Positions 39,854-50,298 of a stretch of 64,000 bases of DNA are shown piece by piece. The first letter of the stretch is position 1. Each line of letters opens with the position of its first letter. Source of the stretch: CADEEN01 sp963738425 (GTDB lineage: Bacteria > Pseudomonadota > Gammaproteobacteria > Burkholderiales > Burkholderiaceae_C). The notes under the pieces are model-generated. The model was not told the DNA's origin and did no database searches. It saw only the letters and a program-made list of their open reading frames with translations. The translations under genes and the position numbers were made by a program. The stretch is from assembly GCA_963738425.1 (NCBI GenBank), contig CAVTWT010000004.1, forward strand, positions 9,875 through 73,874, written 5' to 3'.

Positions 39854-41474
39854 TCAGGTGCCTTCCACGCGCTCACGCCGGCTTCGCGATCGACGCTGTA
39901 GAACGCATCGGCCGCACGCTCTGCCACGCGCTCCAGTCGCCGTGCGGCCACTGCACGCGCAGCTTGACGTTCGTCGCTTCGCCGAGGCCGAAGTGCATCC
40001 AGCCCAGGTGCCCGCTGGCGTGGCCGCCGCCGATCGGTGAGTTCCTGGCGCACGACGCGGCCTACCGAGATCGACCTCGACCCAGGCGCCGATGGCGTCG
40101 CGGTTGCCGCCGGGCTGGCGCAGGCGCAGTTGCAGCCAGTGGCCCATCGGCTTCGGCTGCGCGGCGCTGCCGGCACCGACGTTGCGCCACAGTTGCGCCT
40201 TGTCCCAGCGGTTGACCACCAGCATGTCGAGCAGGCCGTCGCCGTTCAGGTCGACCAGCATGCCGCCGCGGCCGCGCGCGAAAACTGGCCACGTTGGCGA
40301 GCTGGCCGGCTTCGGCGAACGTGCCGTCGGCGCGTTGCAGCAGCAGGTTGTTCGGGTCCTGCGCGGCGAAGTCGGGCATGGCCGAGATGTTGCCCTTGAC
40401 GATGAACAGGTCGGCCAGGCCGTCGTGGTTGACGTCGGCGAACTGCGCGTGCCACGCGGTGGACGGGTGCACGTCGCCGCCGATGTAGGGGCGGTGCGCA
40501 GTGGCGCCGCGCTTGAAGGCAATGTCGCGATAGCTCGGACGCGCAGCCCCGGCTTCCAACTGCTGCAGCTTGTTGTCGGACATGCTGGTGAGAAAGACTT
40601 CGGGATAACCGTCGCCGTCGAGATCGGCGCTGGCGATGCCCATGCCCCAGATCTGCAGCGGCTTCCAGCCCTGCTCCGGCGTGTACGAGCGTCGGGCGCC
40701 GCGCCGGGCGCGAGCTTCCACAACTGCTCCTGCCCGCCCTTGTAGTACTCGCGGTCGTTGCTGACACGCAGCGCCGGCTCGCCGCTGCGGTTCCAGTCGG
40801 AGAACAGCATCGACAGCGCGCAGTGGCCGGGCGTCAGCGGCATGGCCGGTGCGTAGGCGCCGCCCTCGGCCGCGGCCGGGCGCCACAGGCCTGCCGGCGT
40901 GCAACTGCCCCACGGGAATTCGGGCTTGCCGCGATCGACATAGGTGCCGATGGCCAGCGTCGGCCACTGCCTGCCCGCGCTCCCACGTCGCGGCGAACGC
41001 GCTGTGCCAGGCGTTGCTGCTCGTGAACTTCCACTTGTCGTTGGCGCGCTCGAAGCGGCAGCCGCCAAGGCCGCGAAAGAGCTGCACCTCACCGACACGC
41101 AGCACCACGAGGTCGGCATTGCCGTCGCCGTCGATGTCGATCGGATACGCGCCGATGGCGTTCGTCAGCTCGAGGCCCGACCTCTCTTCCATCAGCTTGA
41201 TCGCGCCGCCGCGCGCGCTCTTGTTGCGGTAGAGCTTGGCCTTGTTGACGCCTGCCGTGACATAGATCTCCGGCAGGCCGTCAGCGTCGCAATCGAAGGT
41301 GGCCACGCCGCCACCGACGAGGTACTCGGCCTCGCCGTCGAAGCGGCTGTTGAAGCCGGCGGTGTCGGTCTCTTCGACGAAGCGGGGAACGGGCGGCATG
41401 GCCGCGTCGGTCTGTGCAAGCACTTGCCAGGCGACGGCACCGAGCGCCGCTGCCAACAGACGAACGGCCCTCAC
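39854..41474 (-). CDS. Exported FG-GAP/VCBS repeat protein with ASPIC/UnbV ending (several frameshifts)
   Basis: Starts MRAVRLLAAALGAVAWQVLAQ (signal peptide). FG-GAP beta-propeller blades with Ca-binding loops are clear: VATFDCDADGLPEIYVTAG, YPIDIDGDGNADLVVLRVG, SADLDGDGYPEVFLTSM, FADVNHDGLADLFIVKG, LVDLNGDGLLDMLVVNRWDKAQLWRNVG. Near the end, in shifted frames, come GNRDAIGAWVEVDLG, a GGGHASGHLGWMHFGLG-like stretch typical of ASPIC/UnbV domains, and QWPHGDW. At least four +/-1 slips (near 41000, 40690, 40280 and 40065) separate these pieces. The protein is probably periplasmic or surface-exposed. Coupled to the haloperoxidase-type gene and only four bases from xylG. Confidence 0.75.
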
Positions 41475-42217
41475 ACCGGCGCGAACGCCTCGGGCACGCG
41501 CGTGACCTTCTTGCCCGCGATGATCATGCCCAGCACCTCGTCCTCGGTGACCTCGGCAGTGCGGTAGGTGCCGACGGTCTTGCCGTTCTTCATCACGCTC
41601 AGCCGGTCCGACAGGCCGAACACGTCGGGCATGTCGTGCGAGATCAGGAAGATGCCCACGCCTTGCGCCTTCAGCTTGCGCACCAGGTCGTGCACCATGC
41701 GCGTCTCTTCCGGCCCGAGCGCGGCGCAGGGCTCGTCCATGATCAGCGCCTTGGCGTTGAAGTACAGCGCGCGCGAGATCGCCACCACCTGGCGCTGCCC
41801 GCCGGACAGCGAGCGCACCGGCACGCGGATGTTCTTGAAGTTCGGGTTCAGGCGGTGGAACACGTCGCGCGCGGCCTTCTCCATCGCGTAGTCGTCGAGC
41901 GTGCCCCAGCGCGTCATCAGCTCGCGGCCGAGGAACAGGTTGGCCACCGCGTCGAGGTTGTCGGCCAGCGCCAGCGTCTGGTAGATCGTCTCGATGCCCA
42001 GGTGCTGCGAGTCGGCGGGGTTGGCGATCTTCGCGGTCTGGCCGTTCAGTCGCACTTCGCCGCTGTCGATCGGGTACGCGCCGGCGAGCATCTTCATCAG
42101 CGTCGACTTGCCCGCGCCGTTGTGGCCGAGCAGCGCCACGACTTCGCCCGCATGCACCGACAGGCTCACGCCCTCAACGGCGCGCACGCCGCCGAAGGCC
42201 TTGTGGATGCCGCGCAT
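41471..42217 (-). CDS. xylG: Sugar ABC transporter ATPase, single-domain XylG/FrcA type
   Basis: About 250 residues: Walker A GHNGAGKSTLMKML, signature SLSGGQRQVVAISRAL, Walker B ALIMDEPCAAL, H-loop LISHDMPDVF. Only one nucleotide-binding domain is present, whereas classical XylG has two. The family start MTPLIEMRGIHKAFGG points to the CTG at 42235 or the ATG at 42217; the frame stays open upstream into a dispersed repeat (to a GTG at 42295), giving a non-native 18-residue extension. AAGGAG at 42245-42250, inside the repeat end, sits nine bases before the CTG and could be the ribosome site. It serves xylH and xylF. Confidence 0.82.
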   Translation of the reverse strand: MRGIHKAFGGVRAVEGVSLSVHAGEVVALLGHNGAGKSTLMKMLAGAYPIDSGEVRLNGQTAKIANPADSQHLGIETIYQTLALADNLDAVANLFLGRELMTRWGTLDDYAMEKAARDVFHRLNPNFKNIRVPVRSLSGGQRQVVAISRALYFNAKALIMDEPCAALGPEETRMVHDLVRKLKAQGVGIFLISHDMPDVFGLSDRLSVMKNGKTVGTYRTAEVTEDEVLGMIIAGKKVTRVPEAFAPV

Positions 42218-42239
42218 CTCGATCAGCGGGGTCAGGCTG

Positions 42240-42352
42240 CGAATCTCCTTCACCGCAGAGGCGCAGAGAGCGCAGAGGTTCGCAGAGGAATACACGTTCG
42301 AAATTCTCTGTGCACCCTCTGCGTCCTCTGCGCCTCTGCGGTGAATGAAACT
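42240..42352. repeat. CACCGCAGAGG-type palindromic repeat, copy 1
   Basis: About 113 bases with outer arms TTCACCGCAGAGGCGCAGAG and its inverse CTCTGCGCCTCTGCGGTGAA, around a variable centre. The left edge supplies AAGGAG for xylG and the right edge abuts the xylH stop at 42353. A second copy is at 54182. This repeat type is widely dispersed in Proteobacteria. Confidence 0.8.
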
Positions 42353-43534
42353 TCATGACATCCGCTCCCCGGTCGCGCGCCGGTACAGCACGTCGAAAAC
42401 CACCGCCACGATCAGCACCTGCCCGATGATCACCATGCGCCAGCCGATGCTCACGTCCATCAGCAGCAGGCCGCTCTCCAGGAACTGGATGATCAGCGCA
42501 CCGAGCACCGAGCCGAGCACGGTGCCGCTGCCGCCGGACAGCGCCACGCCGCCGATGACGGCCGCGGCGATCACGTACAGCTCCATGTTCGTGCCGAGCG
42601 AATTGGTGCCTGCGTTCAGGCGCGACACGGAAACCACCGCCGCGATCGTCACCAGCACCGCGAGCAGCAGGAAGAGTTTCAGCATCACGCGCTTGACCGG
42701 GATACCGACCAGCAGCGCGGCCTCCGGGTTGCCGCCGATGGCGTAGACGTAGCGCCCGAAGCGCGTGCGGTTGACGATGAAGGCCATGGCCATCACCACC
42801 AGCGCCCAGATCAGCACGGGGATCGGGATGCCCTGCCCCGCGCCCTTGTCGGACAGCACGTAGGCGTTCATCGTCGCGACGAAGGCCAGCAGCACGGTGA
42901 TGAAGAAGCCGGTGACGGCGATGTCGAACCACACCGGCCGCTGCGGGAAGCCGTGCGTCACCGCGTTGCGTCGACGGCTCACCGTGTTCCACAACAGCAG
43001 CGCGGCCAGCACCGCGCCGAGCGCCCAGCTCCACGTCGCGCCGAGCGAGCCGTCGAGGCCGCCGCCGAAGAGCAGGAAGGTGGCGTCGGTGATCGGCTGC
43101 GTCTTGCCGTCGGCCACCAGAAAGGCCGCGCCGCGAAACGACATCAGCCCGCCGAGCGTGACCACGAACGACGGCACACCCAGGTAGGCGGTGAGCCAGC
43201 CCTGGTACAGCGCCACCACCAGGGCCACGGCCAGCCCCGCCAGACACGACGGCACCCAGTGCCAGTTGTGCGTGTACATCAGGAACGCGATCAGCACGCC
43301 GACCACGCCCATCACCGAGCCGACCGACAGGTCGATCTGGCGCGCGACGATGATGAGCGCGATGGCCGCGGCCACGATGCCCACCACGGCGGTCTGTTGC
43401 GCGATGTTGTACAGGTTCTCCGGCGTCAGGAAGTTGCCGGTGGCGACGTGAAAGACCAGCGCCATCACCGCCAGCACGCCGGCCATGATCGACAGGCGAA
43501 GGTCGAGCGCGCTGATTTGCAGTTGGTTGAGCAT
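42353..43534 (-). CDS. xylH: Xylose-type ABC transporter permease
   Basis: A 393-residue membrane protein with about ten hydrophobic segments. Family marks: VATGNFLTPENLYNIAQQTAVVGIVA at the start, ARQIDLSVGSVMGVVG, WLTAYLGVPSFVVTLGGLMSFRGAAFLVADGKT, FGRYVYAIGGNPEAALLVGIPVKRVML and GGVALSGGSGTVLGSVLGALI. These are XylH features within the RbsC/FrcC group, slightly longer than ribose permeases. The gene lies between xylF (upstream, through repeat DNA) and xylG (downstream, through another repeat). Confidence 0.87.
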   Translation of the reverse strand: MLNQLQISALDLRLSIMAGVLAVMALVFHVATGNFLTPENLYNIAQQTAVVGIVAAAIALIIVARQIDLSVGSVMGVVGVLIAFLMYTHNWHWVPSCLAGLAVALVVALYQGWLTAYLGVPSFVVTLGGLMSFRGAAFLVADGKTQPITDATFLLFGGGLDGSLGATWSWALGAVLAALLLWNTVSRRRNAVTHGFPQRPVWFDIAVTGFFITVLLAFVATMNAYVLSDKGAGQGIPIPVLIWALVVMAMAFIVNRTRFGRYVYAIGGNPEAALLVGIPVKRVMLKLFLLLAVLVTIAAVVSVSRLNAGTNSLGTNMELYVIAAAVIGGVALSGGSGTVLGSVLGALIIQFLESGLLLMDVSIGWRMVIIGQVLIVAVVFDVLYRRATGERMS

Positions 43535-43550
43535 GAACTGACCTAAGACC

Positions 43551-43632
43551 GTTCGCCCTGAGCTCGTCGAAGGGCTTCGACAGGCTCAGCCCGAACGGGT
43601 GCTATCCGATCATCCTGAGCTTGTCGAAGGAC
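43551..43632. repeat. CCCTGAGC(T)TGTCGAAGG dispersed repeat, inverted pair plus a partial third unit
   Basis: GTTCGCCCTGAGCTCGTCGAAGG faces its inverse (CTTCGACAGGCTCAGCCCGAACGG) at 43551-43597, and a third partial unit CCTGAGCTTGTCGAAGGAC follows at 43614-43632. It fills the xylF-xylH spacer and can form a hairpin, a classical position for an attenuating or mRNA-stabilising element that lets xylF exceed xylH. A degenerate unit lies at 56853. Confidence 0.75.
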
Positions 43633-43635
43633 GCC

Positions 43636-44658
43636 CTACTTGCAGGCTGCCGGTGCTGCCGCCTTGTCCACGCCCTTGCACGCCGCGTCCTTGCTGATGT
43701 GCCCGGCCTTGATGACGGCGTCGAGGTTGTCCTTTGTCACAGGCACGGCCTTCAGGAACATCGCTTCCATCGGCACCTTCTTCGCGCCTTCGGCCCAGGT
43801 CTTGGCGCCGGCCACTTTCTGGCCCTTGGCCAGCGAGACGGCGGCGGTGGCGGCTTCGCGGCCGAGGTCGCGCGAGTCCTTCCACACCGACACGGTCTGC
43901 GTGCCCAGCGCGACGCGGTTCAGCGCCGCGTGGTCGCCGTCCTGGCCCGACACCGGCACGCCCTTCAGGCCGCGCGCCGACAGGGCCGCCACCACGCCAC
44001 CGGCCATGCCGTCGTTGGAGGCCACGACCGCATCGACCTTGTTCTGGTTCTTGGTCAGGATCTGCTCCATGTTCTTCTGCGCGTTCTCGGGCTTCCAGCC
44101 GTCGGTGTACTCCTCGCCGACGATCTTGATGTCGCCCTTCTTGATCGCGGCGTCGAGCACCTCCTGCTGGCCGGAGCGCAGGAAGTCGGCGTTCGGGTCG
44201 GTGGGCGAGCCCTTGATCATCACGTAGTTGCCCTTGGGCTTGACCTTGAACACCTCGCGCGCCTGCATGCGCCCGACTTCCTTGTTGTCGAAGGTGATGT
44301 AGAACACGCCGGGCGCCTCGATCAGCCGGTCGTAGGCGACCACCGGGATGTTCTTCGCCTTGGCCTTGGCCAGCGCCGGGATGATCGCGTCCTTGTCCAT
44401 CGCCAGGATGATCAGCGCCTTGGCGCCCTTGGCGATCAGGCCGTCGATGTCGGCCAACTGCTTCTCCGGCGAGCCGCCGGCATCGGCGCTGACGTAGGAG
44501 CCGCCGAGCTTGGTCAGCTGGTCCTTGATCGCCTTCTCGTCGGTCTTCCAGCGCTCTTCCTGGAAGTTGGACCAGCTCACGCCCACGGCCTGGGCCATCG
44601 CCAGCGAACCGGCACCGGCCAGGATCGCGCCGGCCATCAGTTTGAGAGTTGCATTCAT
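43636..44658 (-). CDS. xylF: D-xylose-binding periplasmic protein
   Basis: A 340-residue binding protein; start ATG 44658 has AAGGAGACAACTCTG upstream. The signal peptide is TLKLMAGAILAGAGSLAMA. The mature part reads VGVSWSNFQEERWKTDEKAIKDQL, SADAGGSPEKQLADIDGLIAKGAKALIILAMD, AYDRLIEAPGVFYITFDNKEVGRMQA and VSGQDGDHAALNRVALGTQTVSVWKD, all diagnostic of XylF. It captures D-xylose for XylHG. It is the first gene of the operon, separated from xylH by repeat DNA. Confidence 0.9.
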   Translation of the reverse strand: MNATLKLMAGAILAGAGSLAMAQAVGVSWSNFQEERWKTDEKAIKDQLTKLGGSYVSADAGGSPEKQLADIDGLIAKGAKALIILAMDKDAIIPALAKAKAKNIPVVAYDRLIEAPGVFYITFDNKEVGRMQAREVFKVKPKGNYVMIKGSPTDPNADFLRSGQQEVLDAAIKKGDIKIVGEEYTDGWKPENAQKNMEQILTKNQNKVDAVVASNDGMAGGVVAALSARGLKGVPVSGQDGDHAALNRVALGTQTVSVWKDSRDLGREAATAAVSLAKGQKVAGAKTWAEGAKKVPMEAMFLKAVPVTKDNLDAVIKAGHISKDAACKGVDKAAAPAACK

Positions 44659-44744
44659 CAGAGTTGTCTCCTTGGGTTTGGACTTCTGGGCATTCAACGG
44701 CCTTTGTCCGACGAGCGCATTAAATATCCCGCGCCCGGTACTGC

Positions 44745-45686
44745 CTATAGGGTTGATGCCGGGACGGTGGTTTCAAGCCAGGCCAGCACCCGCTGGCGCA
44801 TGGCCGGCGTTTCGGCGTGGCCGCCGTCTTCGCACACCTGCTGCCAGTTCACGCCGGCGCTGAGGGCGCCGTAGGCCGCGCGCAACGTCTGATCGAGCGA
44901 GACCAAGCCCGCAGGGGGCGTCAACGGGTCGGCCCGGCCAGCCAACGACAGGTGCGGCCGCGGCGCGATCAGCGCGACGATTTCAGCGAGCGTGAATTGA
45001 CGCCGCAGACCGGGCACGAAGAAGTATTCGCCGTGCAGGTCGAAGCCGCCGCTGTCGAGCAGCGCGTCGTATTCGGCCGCGCAGCAGATGTCGATGCAGG
45101 CGGCGATGCGCGTGTCGAGGGCCGCCGACCACACTGCCATCGTGCTGCCCATCGACAGGCCGAGTGTGACGACCGGCAGCGCCTCGAAGCCCGGTTGCCT
45201 GCGCAGCCAGTCGAGCGCGGCCAGCGTGTCGTGCACGCGCCAGCCCCATAGCGTCGCACCTTGCCAGAGCAGGCGTTTGACGAGGGCGCGTTCGCTCGGT
45301 TCGCTGCGCTCGCCGAAACCCCAGTGGTCGATTGCCAGCACGGCCCAGCCGCGTGCGGCGAGTACGTCGCCGTACGGCGGTGACTGCAATGCGGGGCGGC
45401 CAACGAGCAATTCGTCCTTGCCAGTATCGAAGCGGTTGCCGTGGGCGTGGCAGTACAGGACCACGCCGCGAGGCGAAACGCCGCGCGGGCGCAGCAGCAG
45501 CGCAGGCACGGGCTGCTCGGCGTTGAGGTGCAGGCGCCAGTGCTCGATGATCGCGTTGTCACGTTCCTCGCGGGCCTGCCGTTCTCCGACCACGCCGGTT
45601 TCACGCCATGGCCGCGGGCCGAGCAGATGCCACAGGTCGTTGCGTCGCTGCGCGGTGGCGACCGCATCACCCAGCCACGGCCACAT
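44745..45686 (-). CDS. Alpha/beta hydrolase of the acetyl-xylan-esterase/dienelactone type
   Basis: A 313-residue protein: oxyanion region VVLYCHAHGNRFDTGKDEL, then AIDHWGFGERSE, nucleophile GLSMGSTMAVW (GxSxG), an acid Asp in SLAGRADPLTPP and the catalytic His in CEDGGHAETPAM. No signal peptide, so cytoplasmic. Its start overlaps the GH31 stop by one base, pairing it with a glycosidase, and removal of ester decorations from imported oligosaccharides is a sensible inference. Carboxymethylenebutenolidase-like activity cannot be excluded. Confidence 0.75.
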   Translation of the reverse strand: MWPWLGDAVATAQRRNDLWHLLGPRPWRETGVVGERQAREERDNAIIEHWRLHLNAEQPVPALLLRPRGVSPRGVVLYCHAHGNRFDTGKDELLVGRPALQSPPYGDVLAARGWAVLAIDHWGFGERSEPSERALVKRLLWQGATLWGWRVHDTLAALDWLRRQPGFEALPVVTLGLSMGSTMAVWSAALDTRIAACIDICCAAEYDALLDSGGFDLHGEYFFVPGLRRQFTLAEIVALIAPRPHLSLAGRADPLTPPAGLVSLDQTLRAAYGALSAGVNWQQVCEDGGHAETPAMRQRVLAWLETTVPASTL

Positions 45687-48048
45687 CAGGCCACCACCAG
45701 CGACACCCCGGTTGCTGGCGCTGCGATATCGACCTTGCGCGTCTCGCCGGCCGGCAGCACGACGCGGATCTGCTTGTACGGCAGCGGCCAAGTGCCGTCG
45801 CTGGTCAAAGCCAAGTTCAGCCGGGCCGCATGCGCCTGCGTGGTGAAGCGGTGGGTGACGTGGCGATCCGGCGCCTGGGCGCGCCGCAATCCATCGTCCT
45901 CGTAGAGCAGGGCCGCGTCGTCGCCGCTGCGGCCCGGGAACCAGAGCAGCGCGCGCGAGGGTTCTTCGGTGCGTGCACTGTCGTTCGCACCGTCCGCGGT
46001 GGGCACCAGCGCACCGCCGCGCGCGAACAACGGCAGGCGGTGCAGCGGCGCGGTGACCTCGATCGCCTGGCCGCCGGCATGGTGCGCGCCGGTCCACCAG
46101 TCGAACCAGCCGTGGGGCGTGCGCGGCAGATAGACCTGCCGCTTGCGCGCACCCGGCTCGAACACCGGTGCGACGAGCAGGTCGGGGCCGACCATCATCT
46201 CGTCGTTGTCGTGCCAGCATTGGGCGTCGTCGCCGAAGTCGAAGAACGTCGGCCGCAGCACCGGCACATGCTCGCGTGTCGCGCGCCACAGCTGCGTGTA
46301 CAGGTACGGCATCAGCTTCAAGCGCAGATCGACCGCGGCGCGGATCGTCGCGGTCGCATCCGGGTGCAGCCACGGCGTGTTGACGCTGCCGTCGGCCTTC
46401 CAGCTGTTCATGATCATGCGCGGCACGAGGCAGCAGGCCTGGGTCCAGCGGATCAGCATCTCGGCATCGGGGACCGGGCCGTCGAAACCGCCGATGTCGT
46501 GGCCGGTGTTGAACATGCCCGACAGGCTCATCGTCAGCGCCATGCGCTGGTTCCAGCGCATCGTGTGCCAGGACGTCGTGTTGTCGCCGCTCCAGGTCTG
46601 TGCATAGCGCTGCAGGCCCGGCGGGCCGCCGCGCGTGATCGTGTAGATGCGCTCGTCGGGGTGGTGGCGGGCCTGCTGGTCGAAGGTGGCGCGTGTCATC
46701 AGCAGCGGCTGCAGGGCGTGGGCACGTGCCATCGGCAGCGCTTGGCCAAAGCCGTGGCAGGTGGCGCCTTCGCCCCAGATCTCGTACTCGTTGTTGTCGT
46801 TCCAGCCGACGTCGATGCCGACGTCGAGGATCTGCTGCTGCAGCCCGCGCTGCCACCAGGCGCGGTCGCCCTCGCGCGTGAAGTCCAGGTGCGCGCCCCA
46901 GCCGTCCCAGAACTGTTCGAGGCAGGGGCCGTTGTCGTCGCGGACGAAAGCGCCGTCGGCCACCAGGCCGTCGTAGGCCGGGTGGTCGTTGAGCAGGCAG
47001 GGTTTCAGGTTGGCCACCGTGCGCACGCCAGCGTTGGCAAACGCCGCCATCAGCTCGCGTGGTTGCGGAAACTTGGCGTGGTTCCAGGTGAAGACATAGC
47101 GCTGCTTGCCGCGGCTGCTGTAGCCCGAGCCGAAGTGGAAGCTCGACAGCGGGAATCCGTCGCGCTCGGCATTGGCGAGGAATTCGCGGACACGCGCCTG
47201 ACCGTCGGGCGCGTCGGTCAGGCCCATCGCGGTGTTTGCGTAGCCCAGCGACCAGCGCGGCGGCATCGCCGTGCCGCCGATCGCAGCGACGAACCGTGCG
47301 AGCGCCTCGCGCAGCGACGGGCCGGCGAAGACGTAGAGATCGAGATCGCCGTCGGCGATCTCGGTGGCGCGGTAGCGGCCGTGGTAGTTGTCGTGCTCGG
47401 CGCCGAAGTCGAAGGTGCATTCGGCCAGCGTGTCGTAGTAGCAGCCGCTGGCGAGGCCGTGGCGGTGGTTCAGGAAGAACGGCCAGTGCTTGTACAGCGG
47501 GTCCCCGGTCTTGGCGTCGTAGCCGAGCGCGTCGAGCATGCGCGTGCGCAGGCGACGGCCGTGCAGGTCGAGCGGGCCAGTCTTGTCGCCGAGGCCGAAA
47601 TAGCGATCTTGTGCGGGGTCGCGCTGTTGCCAATGCCAGAGGTTGCCGCTGCGTTCGGAGATCGCGTAGGCGTAGCTTTCGGCGCGGTCGCCGCAGCAGA
47701 ACTGCCACTGGCTGTTGTCATCGCGCTGCTCCCAGGTGACAGCAAACGGATCGAGCGCGATGCGTGCGCGCAAGTGCGTGCCATCCAATTGCAGCACGTC
47801 GCCGTGTAGCGACGCGACGGCACTCGCGTCGGGCGGGGACAGCGCATCGCGCTGCACGCCTTCGACCGGGAACACGCCGGCCGGATCAAGCGCCCACGTG
47901 CGTGGCTCGCGCCAGCCGTCGGGCGGCAGCAGCGTTGTGCGGCCGGTGTGGCGGTTGACCATCGTCACGCGCGCGCGCCATCCGTATTCGAGTTGCAGTT
48001 CGATGCAGCCGTCGCTCATGGACAGCAGCGTTGCACGACGCAGCGGGG

Positions 48049-48052
<4 letters not shown>
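45686..48052 (-). CDS. Glycoside hydrolase family 31 (alpha-glucosidase/alpha-xylosidase type)
   Basis: A 788-residue enzyme. The catalytic nucleophile is Asp419 in VGWNDNNEYEIW and the acid/base probably Asp490 in WSGDNTTSW. Other marks are YFGLGDKTGPLDLHGRRL, PPRWSLGYANT, GHDIGGFDGPVPDAEMLIRW and a C-terminal beta-sandwich. There is no signal peptide, so it acts on imported di- or oligosaccharides, fitting the ABC importer that follows. Exact linkage (glucosyl, xylosyl or sulfoquinovosyl) is unresolved; the usual sulfoquinovosidase Arg/Trp set is not evident. It overlaps the ABC ATPase by four bases. Confidence 0.85.
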
Positions 48053-49128
<1,076 letters not shown>

Positions 49129-49172
49129 GACGGTATTCCTAGGCGCCGCGATCTGAAGGGCTTGCCAAGCGA

Positions 49173-49248
49173 CCGCCGCGGATCCGGCTCCGCCGGGCCG
49201 CTGGCGGTGCCCCCTCGAGGGGGAGCAGCAAAGCTGCTTCGGGGGTGG
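49173..49248. repeat. Dispersed intergenic repeat family I, copy C
   Basis: About 76 bases like copies A, B and D (CCGCGGATCCGGCTCCGCC, CCCCCTCGAGGGGG, GCAAAGCTGCTTCGGGGG). It ends exactly at the stop codon of the leftward permease (49249), between it and the ABC ATPase gene. A terminator-like role inside an operon would give lower ATPase expression. Confidence 0.75.
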
Positions 49249-50298
49249 TCATTTCACTCCCGCCGAGGCGATGCCCTGCGCGATGTATTTTTGAAGGAAG
49301 GCGAAGACCAGCGTGATCGGCAGCAGCGTGATCACCGTCATCGCCAGCAGGTAATGCCATTGCGTCACGAGGTCGCCCTGGAAGGCGTTGAGCGCCAGCT
49401 GCAGCGTGAACTGCTCGTTCTTCGACAGCACGATCAAGGGCCAGAGGAAATCGTTCCAGCGCCACATCACCGAGAAGATCGCCAGCACCGCGAGCGCCGG
49501 CGCGGACAGCGGCAGCACGATGCGCCAGTAGATGCGCCATTCGCTGGCGTGATCCATGCGCGCGGCATCGAGCAACTCGTCGGGAATCGTCAGCATGTAC
49601 TGGCGCAGCAGGAAGACGCCGGTCGGCGTGGCCACCGCGGGCCAGATCACGCCCCACAGGCTGTTGAGCAGGCCGAGCTCGCTGACGACCAGGAAGTTGG
49701 GCACCAGCACGATCGCCGGCGGCACCATCAGGGTGGCGATGATCAGCAGGAACACGGCGGCGCGGCCGTTGAACTTGTATTTCGACAGCGCGAATGCGGC
49801 CATCGAGTTGAACAGCAGCGTGAGGACCGTCGCCACCACGGTGATGAAGACCGAGTTCCACAGGTAGCGGCCGAAGGCAAACTTGCCGCCGAGTTCGGTG
49901 TAGTTCTCGGTCGCGAACTTGAATTCGCGCACCGGCTCGCGGTCGTTGATGTTGATCCGTATCAGCTCGTCGGGCTTGGCCGGGTCCACATGCGTTGCCA
50001 TCAGGCCGATGCGGCGCAGCTCGGGCAACTCGCGCGTGCTCCCGTCCGGCAGCTTGACGCGGTACAGCGGCTTCAGCCCCTCCTCGCCCGGTACCGCCAC
50101 CGCCTTCTGGCCATAGGGCAGGAAGCGCGGCGGAAACTCGGTCAGCGCCGCTTCGGTTTTGAACGACGACATCACCAGCCACAGCACCGGACCGAACATC
50201 AGGAACAGGCCGACCGCGAGGTAGGCATAGCTCAACCAGTCGGTCCAGTGCAGGCTGCGCCGGCCGCGCGTGTTGGTCAGGAAGGTCAGAGCGCTCAT
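49249..50298 (-). CDS. Sugar ABC transporter permease, MalG type with large periplasmic insertion
   Basis: A 349-residue permease. After the first membrane helix (YLAVGLFLMFGPVLWLVMSSF) comes an extra polar segment of about 80 residues (PPRFLPYGQKAVAVPGEEG to EFKFATENYTELGGKF) before the normal second helix (SVFITVVATVLTLLFNSMA). The EAA loop DELLDAARMDHASEWRIYWRIVLP is normal. Similar insertions are known in AglG-type alpha-glucoside permeases, where the loop faces the periplasm. It overlaps the MalF-type partner by four bases. Confidence 0.87.
   Translation of the reverse strand: MSALTFLTNTRGRRSLHWTDWLSYAYLAVGLFLMFGPVLWLVMSSFKTEAALTEFPPRFLPYGQKAVAVPGEEGLKPLYRVKLPDGSTRELPELRRIGLMATHVDPAKPDELIRININDREPVREFKFATENYTELGGKFAFGRYLWNSVFITVVATVLTLLFNSMAAFALSKYKFNGRAAVFLLIIATLMVPPAIVLVPNFLVVSELGLLNSLWGVIWPAVATPTGVFLLRQYMLTIPDELLDAARMDHASEWRIYWRIVLPLSAPALAVLAIFSVMWRWNDFLWPLIVLSKNEQFTLQLALNAFQGDLVTQWHYLLAMTVITLLPITLVFAFLQKYIAQGIASAGVK

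Noticed and set aside
42218..42295. Native 26-residue N-terminal extension of XylG
   Set aside because: It is the translation of a dispersed repeat (YSSANLCALCASAVKEI); the same DNA occurs at 54.2 kb in another context.
44745..47708. One continuous minus-strand frame joining the alpha/beta hydrolase to upstream sequence, suggesting a giant fusion protein
   Set aside because: Only the last 313 codons are protein-like; the rest is an off-frame shadow of GH31, which has its own stop at 45686.
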